A stretch of 33,864 nt of DNA from Citrobacter braakii (lineage in GTDB: Bacteria; Pseudomonadota; Gammaproteobacteria; Enterobacterales; Enterobacteriaceae). Under the pieces are notes generated by a model. It was not told the DNA's origin and did no database searches. It worked only from the letters and a program-made list of their open reading frames with translations. The stretch is from the NCBI RefSeq assembly GCF_002075345.1, contig NZ_NAEW01000027.1, positions 1 to 33,864 of the forward strand, written 5' to 3'. Both the position numbers and the translations under genes were made by a program. Positions 15,901 through 23,154 of the stretch are shown piece after piece (within the stretch, counting starts at the first letter, position 1; each line of letters starts with the position of its first letter).

Positions 15901-16505
15901 TATGACAACCTCGCTGCTGTGAACTCATCTACCGGTGGTTGTGGCTCCTGCGATTCGTTCTGGCTATGGGAACCAGCGCTAAGGATCACACGGTTGTACA
16001 TCGTCAGTGCGTTGTTACCGAGATCCGCGCTACCGGTCAGCGCCATATTGATGGCAGCAGCCAGTCGCCAGGAAAGCGCCTCCATAAAAATGGCGTCATA
16101 CATATTTACGTCAGTAACCCGCGCTACATATTTCAACCACGCTTTCGGCTGATCAGTGTAAATTAGCTTACCTGTCAGGTCCTCATTGGAACCGACAACA
16201 TATTCAATGCGCTGCGCAGCGGTAGGATTACGTATGCCGGTCGGCATGATCTCGGTTATACGGACGCAATCAGATGGGTACTGGTAAGCGTACTGCCAGT
16301 CCGGAGGCGGATTATTGGTATCAGCAAGCGCCACGCGCTTGGTAGCAAAGTTCCAGTCAAAGTCAGACAGAGCCGCATCGCGACACGCATCAAAATGCAA
16401 TGAGCACTGCCCGGCTTCTTTACTGGCTTCATTCAGACTGTTTATGCTGCGGGTGTTGCCGATATTGCTCAGCGCGCGGTTGCAGATCTCGATAACGGAG
16501 GCCAT
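15900..16505 (-). CDS. Tail adaptor, T7 gp11-like
   Basis: A 201-aa protein beginning MASVIEICNRALSNIGNTRSINSLNEASKEAGQCSLHFDACRDAAL, followed by WNFATKRVALA. This matches the T7 tail-tube A (gp11-like) adaptor family in sequence pattern and length. It would form a ring between portal and hub. The gene lies directly after the staple-protein gene and before the hub, the usual podovirus order. Confidence 0.8.
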   Translation of the reverse strand: MASVIEICNRALSNIGNTRSINSLNEASKEAGQCSLHFDACRDAALSDFDWNFATKRVALADTNNPPPDWQYAYQYPSDCVRITEIMPTGIRNPTAAQRIEYVVGSNEDLTGKLIYTDQPKAWLKYVARVTDVNMYDAIFMEALSWRLAAAINMALTGSADLGNNALTMYNRVILSAGSHSQNESQEPQPPVDEFTAARLS

Positions 16506-16840
16506 TAATCATCCTCCCCGCCTGGGTAGAAAGCATCTTTCAGCTCTTTGGCATCATCACGTTTCTGTGGAGCCAGGCCAATATCGGTGATCTGCAGCTC
16601 AACATAGTTGTCTTCACCGTGATCTGTGGTGCGGGTAGACACAGAACATACGTTAGCCATTGCAATAACTGAAACGCTATCACCTACCGCTGGCAGTGAT
16701 TTTGCATTCAGGCCGAGACGTTGCAGAGATTCGTTATCCAGCGTGATGCGCAGACCCCACGGATACTGATCTTTGGTTTCTGGTTTTCCATCTTCACCAA
16801 CGAATGAGTCGGTGCCTGTTTTCATGTTTACAGTTTTCAT
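16505..16840 (-). CDS. Capsid staple (decoration) protein, epsilon15 gp10-like
   Basis: A 111-aa protein, the length I recall for epsilon15 gp10, which sits on the capsid at two-fold axes and staples the shell. The sequence has a beta-rich core (GLRITLDNESLQRLGL, VGDSVSVIAMANVCSVSTRT, YVELQITDIGLAP). An acidic tail ends AKELKDAFYPGGEDD. It is encoded in the head module after the capsid gene, as in epsilon15. The identification rests on length, position and remembered pattern. Confidence 0.75.
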   Translation of the reverse strand: MKTVNMKTGTDSFVGEDGKPETKDQYPWGLRITLDNESLQRLGLNAKSLPAVGDSVSVIAMANVCSVSTRTTDHGEDNYVELQITDIGLAPQKRDDAKELKDAFYPGGEDD

Positions 16841-16904
16841 TCTCAGGTCTCCGCATAGAAAAGCGGGGCCGAATGGCCCCGGCTTTTAGCACTTTATTGA
16901 GCGC

Positions 16905-17189
16905 TTACACGCCCAGTTCTTTACGCCGGGCGTCAATCTTCTCTTTGAGAGTTTTTGCGCTGGTGTTTTTATGCGGAGCTTCGCCGAACATCTCTTCGTA
17001 AATGGTACGAAGCTGGTCCAGTTCCTGAAGCTCTTCATTGGTTGGCAGAGCGTCTTCCTTCACCACGACATCACCGTCGTTATGAGGGATCAGGTTTTTG
17101 CCAGCCTCCCCGGAAAACTCCACAATATCGCCAGGCTCGCAGAGCTTGCCGTTAATGAAGGAGCGCTCTTTGACGCGATATTTAGACAT
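16905..17189 (-). CDS. Small head-module protein
   Basis: A 94-aa protein starting MSKYRVKERSFINGKLCEPGDIVEFSGEAG, a small beta-barrel-like start, followed by a charged helical tail (LQELDQLRTIYEEMFGEAPH, AKTLKEKIDARRKELGV). I place the start at ATG 17189 because it overlaps the stop of the preceding gene by 8 nt, giving coupled translation; the frame is open to 17210. It lies between the cement and staple genes, so a role in the head or head completion is likely but unproven. Confidence 0.65.
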   Translation of the reverse strand: MSKYRVKERSFINGKLCEPGDIVEFSGEAGKNLIPHNDGDVVVKEDALPTNEELQELDQLRTIYEEMFGEAPHKNTSAKTLKEKIDARRKELGV

Positions 17190-17574
17190 TGGTCTGCACC
17201 CCGCCAACAATGCCAGCGGTTACTTTGCCAGTGGTCGGCGCGGTACCGGTGACGGTGTAGTTAAGTCGGATGTAGCGCTCCAGCTTCATCGGCAGCGTGA
17301 TGACCGGCGTTTTGTAACCAACGGTCAGGGATGCCAGAGGAATGACCATGGAGATCACATCTGTTGCAGAGCTGAAAGACGAGTTGTCATCAGTCTGCAC
17401 CGTTACAGTCAGGCTGGTCAGGGTGTTAAATGCCTCAACAACCTGAATCAGCAGCGGGATGTCGCCATTTTTACCGACATCCTTACTGGAGCCGGTGTCA
17501 ATGACGTTGGTTGATGCCGCGGTGGCCGTAATGGCCTGAGCCGCGGAGAACAAAGCCTGTTGATCAAGCAACAT
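17182..17574 (-). CDS. Capsid cement-like protein, Bbp16 family type
   Basis: A 130-aa protein rich in Thr, Ser and Val with beta-sandwich character (LLDQQALFSAAQAITATAAS, PLLIQVVEAFNTLTSLTV, RYIRLNYTVTGTAPTTGKVTAGIV). The pattern matches the Bbp16-type capsid cement protein of Bordetella phage BPP-1, an epsilon15-like capsid. It directly follows the capsid gene by 12 nt. With a staple protein also present, this head may carry two accessory shell proteins; which one is on the surface cannot be decided here. Confidence 0.65.
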   Translation of the reverse strand: MLLDQQALFSAAQAITATAASTNVIDTGSSKDVGKNGDIPLLIQVVEAFNTLTSLTVTVQTDDNSSFSSATDVISMVIPLASLTVGYKTPVITLPMKLERYIRLNYTVTGTAPTTGKVTAGIVGGVQTNV

Positions 17575-17586
17575 GATTCTCTCTCC

Positions 17587-18594
17587 TTACGCCGTTACGG
17601 CAGATTCAGTGTTGAGGATTGCATCCACACGACGGATAGGAATGCCCAGGAAGGAAACGATCTTCTTACCGCCGTACTCTTCGATGGTCAGGTTTACGTT
17701 TTTGGCATTCATAGCCTGTTTGTGCAGCCATGCGTGGATGGTTTTGTTGGCATAGATAACCTCTTTGCCATCACCCAGCATTGCCACGTCGCGGGCATAA
17801 TATGCATCCACCATCATGCTGATCAGGTCAGCACCAGTTGATGCGTCTTTGGTCAGCGTGGTCACATCGATGTTGCAGATGCGGGAAATTGAACGCCAGT
17901 CACGCACGCTCAGACCAAGATCCCACTTGAATTCGTCACGGTACGCACGGAACTGGCCGCCATTACCGTCACTTACCAGGTCGTCACCAAGGTCTTCATG
18001 CTGGAAGCCAGCTACCATGCCTTCCGGATAGATCATGTGAGCAGTGTTCTCACCCCATGACATAAACCAGATAGAAGTGTTGGTAGAGCCGCTACCACCG
18101 GCGCTGAATACGTTTTCTGCGCTTGCAGCTTTGCTGGTGCTCAGCGTATTGAAGCGCGGCGCCAGGCCCATGAAAGCCTCAGGCTCAGCATCGGTGTTGC
18201 CGTAGATAGCGTAGCGGGAGACTTTGTTGTTGAATCCCTGCAGCTTGCCCATGTTTTCGGAAACACGGAATGCGGCGGCGTTGTTGGATCGGTCTGCCAG
18301 AGCCTTATCAACGAAGCCCAGGTCGTACAACATACCGGTGGTATCGGTCACTGGTACGGTCTGGGTTTTGGTTGGCTGAACGCCCTGGTTATAGCGGCGC
18401 CATACCGGCTCAGGAATACCTGCGCGGATGGTGGTTTTGTGCTTAGAGCCGTCGTTACACGGCACATAGATCGCATCGGTCAGGATGTCGTTGGTTTTCG
18501 CCAACTGCTCCACGATGCGCGCGATTCGCCCGTTCTTGTCAGTACGATTGTAGATGTCAAGCAACGATGGCAGAGTTTGACCGATTAAAGCCAT
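17587..18594 (-). CDS. Major capsid protein, epsilon15 gp7-like
   Basis: A 335-aa protein, the length I recall for epsilon15 gp7. It begins MALIGQTLPSLLDIYNRTDKNG, followed by VEQLAKTNDILTDAIYVPCND, an N-arm and E-loop pattern seen in epsilon15-like HK97-fold capsids. It is expected to form the T=7 icosahedral shell. The gene lies between the scaffold and cement genes. No protease gene is evident nearby, which fits an uncleaved capsid. Confidence 0.9.
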   Translation of the reverse strand: MALIGQTLPSLLDIYNRTDKNGRIARIVEQLAKTNDILTDAIYVPCNDGSKHKTTIRAGIPEPVWRRYNQGVQPTKTQTVPVTDTTGMLYDLGFVDKALADRSNNAAAFRVSENMGKLQGFNNKVSRYAIYGNTDAEPEAFMGLAPRFNTLSTSKAASAENVFSAGGSGSTNTSIWFMSWGENTAHMIYPEGMVAGFQHEDLGDDLVSDGNGGQFRAYRDEFKWDLGLSVRDWRSISRICNIDVTTLTKDASTGADLISMMVDAYYARDVAMLGDGKEVIYANKTIHAWLHKQAMNAKNVNLTIEEYGGKKIVSFLGIPIRRVDAILNTESAVTA

Positions 18595-18604
18595 TTTTCA
18601 TACC

Positions 18605-19321
18605 TCACTTTTTGGGATAGAAGGCGGAGATAAGGTCACTGCCGCCGCTTTCATGACCGCCGGTGACAACCTTGTCTTCTGACATTGCCTTGCCGACTTT
18701 GATAAACGCTTTAACAAGCGCCGGGTGATTACCCAGACCGGTTGAATCCAGGTATTCTTTCAGTTCTGGATCGCCGAATTGTTCCAGTGCACGCTGCGCA
18801 GCGCTGAGGTTTGCGGTCAGCTTGTCGCCACCGATCTCCTTGTCTGCTTTAACGTCAGCAGCCCACTGCTCGGTGGTTTTCTGCCAGGCTTCCGCCTGCT
18901 GCTGCTGGACCATTGGCATGATCTTGGTGCCGTACAGATCGACCATCTTCTGCGCCTGCTCATTGGTCAGGTTCAGTTCACGGGCGATAGGTTCGAACTG
19001 TTCCAAGGCAGCAACATCAAGTTCCTGGCCTTCAGCTGGTTTGAAATCGTATTTCTCCGGCGCACCTTCCTGCTTCTGCTCTTTTTCTTCGCCAGGCTTT
19101 TTCTCTTCTGGCTTATCACCATCAGAAGGTTTTTCTTCCTGAGGCTTGTCGCCTTCAGCACCAGGTTGTGGCTTATCGCCTTCTGGTTTAGCCAGATCGC
19201 CAGCGGGTGCAGGATTATCACCAGTTGATGCTGCTGGTTCAGATGCAGCAGGAGCTGCGCCACCATCAGCAGGTTGTTCGTTGCAAAGGCGACGATGCAA
19301 AAGACGTTCAAACAAATTCAT
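18605..19321 (-). CDS. Scaffolding-type protein
   Basis: A 238-aa protein. The N-terminal half is a low-complexity Ala/Pro/Glu/Lys/Gly linker with repeated GDKP-like units (about residues 15-90). The C-terminal half is helical: ALEQFEPIARELNLTNEQAQKMVDLYG, a Gln-rich coil, then HPALVKAFIKVGKAMSEDK. That architecture and its place immediately before the capsid gene fit an internal scaffold that guides capsid assembly and leaves before DNA packaging. The repeats expand the acidic linker and might vary in length between relatives. Confidence 0.75.
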   Translation of the reverse strand: MNLFERLLHRRLCNEQPADGGAAPAASEPAASTGDNPAPAGDLAKPEGDKPQPGAEGDKPQEEKPSDGDKPEEKKPGEEKEQKQEGAPEKYDFKPAEGQELDVAALEQFEPIARELNLTNEQAQKMVDLYGTKIMPMVQQQQAEAWQKTTEQWAADVKADKEIGGDKLTANLSAAQRALEQFGDPELKEYLDSTGLGNHPALVKAFIKVGKAMSEDKVVTGGHESGGSDLISAFYPKK

Positions 19322-19332
19322 TGGTTATCTCC

Positions 19333-19656
19333 TTAAACCGGGATCGTTTTGGCTTTCAGTTGCGCCAGAACAGCGGCAAGAGTGGTGCGCAGTGCCGTGG
19401 TGTCATTCAGCAGCGCGTTATATTTCGTAACCAGGTCGTTATGGTCGACGAGCAGACCAGCAACATCAGACGCCGAAGAGGCTGTGTCCGCTGTTGCAGT
19501 CATGGCTGCTGGCGCCGCGATTGTCGCGCCCAGTTTTACACCGCCGTAATCAGTCGTGGTTGGAGCGCCAATTACTGCCGGAGCAGAATCCGGAACCTCA
19601 ACTAACTGGCTGGAACCATCGAGGCGCACGACGCGCTGGGTTTGTACCTGTGTCAT
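19333..19656 (-). CDS. Head fibre-like protein
   Basis: A 107-aa protein when started at ATG 19656. I chose that start because GAGAGGAC lies just upstream and the start overlaps the preceding stop; the frame runs open to 19794 without plausible protein sequence. It contains APTTTDYGGVKLGATI, the short motif found in phage head-fibre and similar trimeric decoration proteins. A coiled coil follows (VDHNDLVTKYNALLNDTTALRTTLAAVLAQL). It would decorate the capsid or bind other surfaces. Confidence 0.6.
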   Translation of the reverse strand: MTQVQTQRVVRLDGSSQLVEVPDSAPAVIGAPTTTDYGGVKLGATIAAPAAMTATADTASSASDVAGLLVDHNDLVTKYNALLNDTTALRTTLAAVLAQLKAKTIPV

Positions 19657-19952
19657 AAATTGTCCTCTCTGGCCTCTGCGGCCATCTTCAGATACTGATC
19701 TGGGCAGTGCGCCATGACGCGCTGAAACAGAACCAGAGCCAGGTTGCGCTGCCCTTCGTTGAATGCTGTGATGTGCGGATCTACGTTGAAGCAAGCTCCG
19801 AACACCTGACCTTTCTCAAGCAGTGACCAGATCACACGTCGGCCCTGCTCGCTGCCCATAACAAACTGGATGTCGTCGATATCGCGCTGCGCCAGAAGCT
19901 GCTGCTTGGCGTCAAGCTCTGCTTTACGTCCTTCATCGTCGATATCAGTCAT
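19653..19952 (-). CDS. Bbp19-like head-module protein
   Basis: A 99-aa protein with the pattern FVMGSEQGRRVIWSLLEKGQVFGACF, then FNEGQRNLALVLFQRVMAHCPDQYLKM. I recognise this as the Bbp19-like phage domain, common next to portal genes in BPP-1 and epsilon15 relatives. Function is not established. The gene overlaps the portal gene by 4 nt and the head-fibre gene by 4 nt, so all three are translated together. Confidence 0.7.
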   Translation of the reverse strand: MTDIDDEGRKAELDAKQQLLAQRDIDDIQFVMGSEQGRRVIWSLLEKGQVFGACFNVDPHITAFNEGQRNLALVLFQRVMAHCPDQYLKMAAEAREDNL

Positions 19953-21619
19953 TGCTGCGGCGCTCCTGCTGCATTAGCGATAGCGGTCAATGCGCTCGGG
20001 TCAGTGGTCTGCGTTTCACTGAGAGTCTTGGCTCCCTGTGCTGCGGCCTGCCCCATTGCCATTGCCTGTGCTGCTTGTGCCTGTTTGGCGCGCTCTTCTC
20101 GAATGCCCTGCACCTGCTCCTGCGGAACGATGACCGTTGGCGATACGCCGGACATTTCTGAGAACGCGTCGATAGCCTCATCCACATCGAGCTTGTCGAG
20201 TGCTTCAGGTTTGAACTGTGCGAGCTGACCGATGAAGCCAACGGTCTGCGACAGACTGGTGAGGCCGATAGATTTCTGTGCCTGAGCCATCACGGAGATG
20301 TATTCGATGCGCAGCGGCATACCCTGCATAACGTCAGGCGGTTCTGGCAGCATGTTTTTGCGTGCCATGATGGAGAACACGCGGTCAATAAGCGGGTTAA
20401 GTGCTTCGTCGTTCAGGCGCTCCAGCACCGGGCCAAGCATCAGCAGTTTCTCTTCCTTCATCTCGATCACCGCTTCCACAGGCATGGAGCGGGTGTTGAT
20501 GTTTTGCAGCATCATGAAGAGGTCGACAAAGTAGGCGCTGTTGATGGTCTGTCGGGTATCCTGAATGTCAGCGAGCAGATCTGCAGTATTCGGGTTTACC
20601 AGGTATGCAGGTTTGAAACCGTCCTGACCGCTCAACACGTCGAGGTACGTCACATCACCAGGAAGCAGGGAAACACGCTGTGTTTTTAGCGAGGCAGGTG
20701 CAACCATAGGCGGGTTAGTAGCTTTATCGATGAGCTGAGCTTTACGCTTCTGCTCAACCTGAAGCGCTTTGACCTGACCGAGTGCCAGCATGCCAGGGCA
20801 GGATGAGGCGTAAACGTCCTCGCCGTTAACTTCCCAGCGTGGAGCCAGGATCGGGAATTCATCGAAGCCGGACTCACGCAGCAGCTTGTCGGAGTCGCCG
20901 CCAGTCTCAAAGTACACGGAGCGGAACGGCTTGTTCTTGCTGTCCATCTTCCCGGTGTCACGGTTGATGTTTGGCGTGATGCAGTGGTTAACCTCGATCC
21001 ACGTTTCATATGTGCCGTTTTGCCACATCCCCTGTACCGATGAGCTGACGTTATCCAGACCGAATTCCTGCACAAGCTGGCGCACGGTCATGGAGAACTG
21101 GCGGAAGGATGTATCGACGCTGCCGCGCGGGCTGTTAGCCAGGTAGTAGCAGCCAATAGGAAAAGGCATTGTGCGGATCACGTCCTGGTCATCTTCGAGC
21201 ACAGCCATTGCTGCGGTACCGAAAGTACCAAGGCTGGCGTACATGACAGGCAGTGACTGATACAGGTTCGACTTGTTGAACACTTCGTTCATGCGGCGCT
21301 GCACGACTTCAAGCCACACCTTAACCGGTCCGTAATCCATCATGTCAGGGTCTGGCGTTGCCAGTTTGAACCATGGACGGGCCGGACTGGTGATGCCGGA
21401 CATCATGCCGCTGGACAGAATGCGCTGAGCCATTGAACCGGTAGGATCAATAATCTTGGTGTTACGACGATCATCACGGTTTACATCAGACGTCAGAAAG
21501 CGGGAACCGCGCGGATTGATGAAGTCGCTCAGGTCACGCCAGTGCGACTCGAACGATGTACGCTCATTCTTCAGCTGTGCGAGCTGCTTCAGCAGACGCT
21601 CTTTTTCGGTTTCCGCCAT
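19949..21619 (-). CDS. Portal (head-tail connector) protein
   Basis: A 556-aa protein with the podovirus portal pattern. It begins with a charged coil (LLKQLAQLKNERTSFESHWRDLSDFINPRGSRF), then MAQRILSSGMMSGITSPARPWFKL. Near the end is an Ala/Gln-rich helical tail (AQAAQAMAMGQAAAQGAKTL) that could form the barrel inside the head. Twelve copies form the ring through which DNA is packaged by TerL and later ejected. It sits at the head of the structural operon, 14 nt after a 68-aa gene. Confidence 0.9.
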   Translation of the reverse strand: MAETEKERLLKQLAQLKNERTSFESHWRDLSDFINPRGSRFLTSDVNRDDRRNTKIIDPTGSMAQRILSSGMMSGITSPARPWFKLATPDPDMMDYGPVKVWLEVVQRRMNEVFNKSNLYQSLPVMYASLGTFGTAAMAVLEDDQDVIRTMPFPIGCYYLANSPRGSVDTSFRQFSMTVRQLVQEFGLDNVSSSVQGMWQNGTYETWIEVNHCITPNINRDTGKMDSKNKPFRSVYFETGGDSDKLLRESGFDEFPILAPRWEVNGEDVYASSCPGMLALGQVKALQVEQKRKAQLIDKATNPPMVAPASLKTQRVSLLPGDVTYLDVLSGQDGFKPAYLVNPNTADLLADIQDTRQTINSAYFVDLFMMLQNINTRSMPVEAVIEMKEEKLLMLGPVLERLNDEALNPLIDRVFSIMARKNMLPEPPDVMQGMPLRIEYISVMAQAQKSIGLTSLSQTVGFIGQLAQFKPEALDKLDVDEAIDAFSEMSGVSPTVIVPQEQVQGIREERAKQAQAAQAMAMGQAAAQGAKTLSETQTTDPSALTAIANAAGAPQQ

Positions 21620-21633
21620 CTCTGCCTACTCCG

Positions 21634-21840
21634 TTACTGACCGAGCAGCGTTTTACCGCTGGTGTTTGCGGTTGAGGTGTCGCCCTGCGCACCAGTCAGC
21701 AGAGTAGAACTGCGACCAGCAGCTGCACGGCGGCGGCGCTCTTCGTCATCACGAGAACTTACAACTGCTGCATCCTGCTCCTGTGGCGCGGCCTGTACTT
21801 CTGGTGCTGCTGGCACTGATGGCTTGCTGCCGATACACAT
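21634..21840 (-). CDS. Small Ala/Arg-rich protein at the start of the head operon
   Basis: A 68-aa protein: MCIGSKPSVPAAPEVQAAPQ, then a basic helix (DDEERRRRAAAGRSSTLLTG) and a Gly/Thr/Ser tail ending GKTLLGQ. Short proteins of this kind, with a Cys and Pro near the start and a conserved GKxxLGQ-like end, commonly precede podovirus portal genes. They are usually unassigned. It is the first gene after the promoter at 21863-21892 and probably acts in head assembly. Confidence 0.7.
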   Translation of the reverse strand: MCIGSKPSVPAAPEVQAAPQEQDAAVVSSRDDEERRRRAAAGRSSTLLTGAQGDTSTANTSGKTLLGQ

Positions 21841-21862
21841 AGCAATAGCTCCGTACGCAATT

Positions 21863-21892
21863 AAATTATTACCAATTTAACCACATATGATT
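21863..21892 (-). promoter_or_regulatory. Leftward head-operon promoter of the shared late family
   Basis: On the minus strand ATCATA (21891-21886) and TAATTT (21868-21863) are 17 bp apart, 23 bp before the first head gene. The spacer TGTGGTTAAATTGGTAA matches the tailspike promoter spacer at 11 of 17 positions, mostly toward its downstream end. A 14-bp imperfect palindrome AACCACATATGATT lies at 21879-21892. Confidence 0.55.
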
Positions 21893-21908
21893 TATTTAGC
21901 GTAGGCTA

Positions 21909-21937
21909 TTGACACTTATAACATCAGATATTACCTT
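21909..21937 (+). promoter_or_regulatory. Possible rightward promoter for the structured RNA
   Basis: A consensus -35, TTGACA (21909-21914), is followed by only a weak -10 candidate (TACCTT at 17 bp). The operator repeat at 21930-21946 covers that -10 position, so repression in the lysogen is plausible. The RNA start is not pinned down. Confidence 0.4.
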
Positions 21938-21946
21938 TTAGGTAAT
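21930..21946. promoter_or_regulatory. Operator-like inverted repeat (copy 3, perfect)
   Basis: ATTACC-TTTTA-GGTAAT, a perfect copy between the leftward head promoter and the rightward RNA promoter. Confidence 0.8.
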
Positions 21947-22493
21947 TGATGTTGATGTAACGCAGTGGGTGTACGGCATATGGCACATGTGCCGCAGCGG
22001 TCCGGATGGGTTCCCTTGATGCTACTTCCCCAGCCGGGTAGCCGGAATGTGCAAGCCAGTGTCAGGTAAGCACGGACATGCCGAATCACCATCGTGGCGA
22101 TACGGTGTGACACCTCGTAAGAGACGAGGATGCAACAGGTAAGAGCATTGAGATTATCGTCGTTCCTGGGCCCAAGGTCTGCTCGAAGTCAGTGCTCTTT
22201 CCGTTGTGGTGAATAAGGCATTAAACCGGTTACCACCGGTAATTGTTAGAAGCATCTGCGCAGAGTTGCTATGCCGAATAGACTGCGTACCACAACCCAA
22301 TCACGCCTTAGGACCGTGATGAAGTGCCCATAAGAACGATGCTGTGTAGCTATTGGCGGTGGCAGTTTCCCTTGATGCTGACCACCGTCACTTTTACACC
22401 AGAACGCCATTGCGATGACGTTGCGCTGTAAACCCGTAAAGCCATGGAGGGCGCCCTTGCTTCCAGTTCGCCCACTTCGGTGGGCATTTTTTT
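21947..22493 (+). ncRNA. Large structured non-coding RNA (~550 nt), unknown class
   Basis: This stretch has no convincing ORF on either strand but contains many helices that work on the plus strand. An 11-bp helix pairs 22141-22151 with 22189-22199 (one U-G pair). CCTCGT/ACGAGG closes a 5-nt loop (22113-22129). GTTGTGGT 22203-22210 pairs with ACCACAAC 22289-22296 and encloses GGCAT/ATGCC. ATCACG/CGTGAT lies at 22300-22320. An 8-bp stem pairs 22355-22362 with 22382-22389 (one G-U). TTTACA/TGTAAA and AACG/CGTT fold 22393-22432. The G-U pairs would be A-C mismatches on the other strand. It ends in a C(UUCG)G terminator. It matches no RNA class I know; the 5' end is approximate. Confidence 0.65.
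22470..22493 (+). terminator. UUCG-loop intrinsic terminator of the structured RNA
   Basis: GCCCAC-TTCG-GTGGGC followed by A and seven T. It lies just 11 bp before the start codon of the 201-aa gene, so it either ends a free-standing RNA or acts as an attenuator for that gene. Confidence 0.9.
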
Positions 22494-22504
22494 AAGGTGA
22501 GATT

Positions 22505-23110
22505 ATGAAAACAGTTGATATGTTGGCTAAATATCTAAATGAATGGCCTTTAAAATATTCCCGCATCGTTCAAGCTGATGACTCTATTTTTTATGGTGTT
22601 TTTGCCGGTAACGAAATGCATTACGAGGTAATTCCTGGTGAACGACTGGCCGGGTTACCGCTTAGTGAAGACCATGGGACTAGCGTAACAAGTCATGACT
22701 GGATTGCAGCCCAGCGGACGGAAATGGAAAAAGGTAATGTATTTGATATTTCTCGCGCTGTTTACGCTAAAGAAAAAAGTGATGATGATTACATGCGAGA
22801 ACACTTATACAACATGAAGTTACAATGTCTGCATGCGGCGCTTATTCAGAATGGGCAATTCGATAAAACCAATGCCACCAATATTGCGGAAGCCATCAAC
22901 GCTGGATTTGATGCCATTAATCTTGGTGATTGCAATATCACAGACACAAACAAAGCCTTAGCTGACTCATTCGAAGAAGTGACAAGACCAGTAATTAAAT
23001 GGCTGGCTCAAAATGTTCACCCGCATCATTCGGTTATCATTGATAGCACTCACGCTGAACTGTTAGAAGGCCGGCTGGCTGTGAGCACCGAAGAATATTT
23101 ACAGGACTAA
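22505..23110 (+). CDS. 201-aa protein of unknown function, rightward island gene
   Basis: A soluble acidic protein starting at ATG 22505, 5 nt after a good ribosome binding site (AAGGTGAG) that abuts the upstream terminator. The N-terminal ~60 residues look like a small alpha/beta domain (YSRIVQADDSIFYGVFAGNEMHYEVIPG). The C-terminal part is helical and ends with HPHHSVIIDSTHAELLEGRL. I think similar C-termini occur in other enterobacterial phages but cannot assign a function. It is transcribed opposite to the head and terminase genes and converges with terL, as morons often are. Readthrough from the structured RNA could control it. Confidence 0.7.
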   Translation: MKTVDMLAKYLNEWPLKYSRIVQADDSIFYGVFAGNEMHYEVIPGERLAGLPLSEDHGTSVTSHDWIAAQRTEMEKGNVFDISRAVYAKEKSDDDYMREHLYNMKLQCLHAALIQNGQFDKTNATNIAEAINAGFDAINLGDCNITDTNKALADSFEEVTRPVIKWLAQNVHPHHSVIIDSTHAELLEGRLAVSTEEYLQD

Positions 23111-23114
23111 AGCC

Positions 23115-23126
23115 GTGACATGTCAC
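23115..23126. repeat. 12-bp palindrome GTGACATGTCAC (copy 2)
   Basis: It begins 4 nt after the stop codon of the 201-aa gene and ends 4 nt before its terminator stem, the same placement as the copies at 5446 and 26293 but on a plus-strand gene. Confidence 0.85.
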
Positions 23127-23130
23127 AACT

Positions 23131-23154
23131 AGCCCGCCGATTCGCGGGCTTTTT
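23131..23154 (+). terminator. Terminator of the 201-aa gene
   Basis: AGCCCGC (23131-23137), a 6-nt loop, GCGGGCT (23144-23150), then T's overlapping the terL stop codon on the other strand. Confidence 0.85.

Noticed and set aside
22229..22243. GTTACC-ACC-GGTAAT inside the structured RNA as another operator
   Set aside because: The spacer is 3 rather than 5 and the repeat forms a hairpin in the RNA; more likely a structural stem.
21947..22493. Group I or II intron, or the 60-aa minus-strand ORF, as the explanation of this stretch
   Set aside because: It lies between genes rather than in one, I see no intron core or domain V, and the terminator and G-U pairs point to a plus-strand RNA. The ORF has no ribosome binding site.
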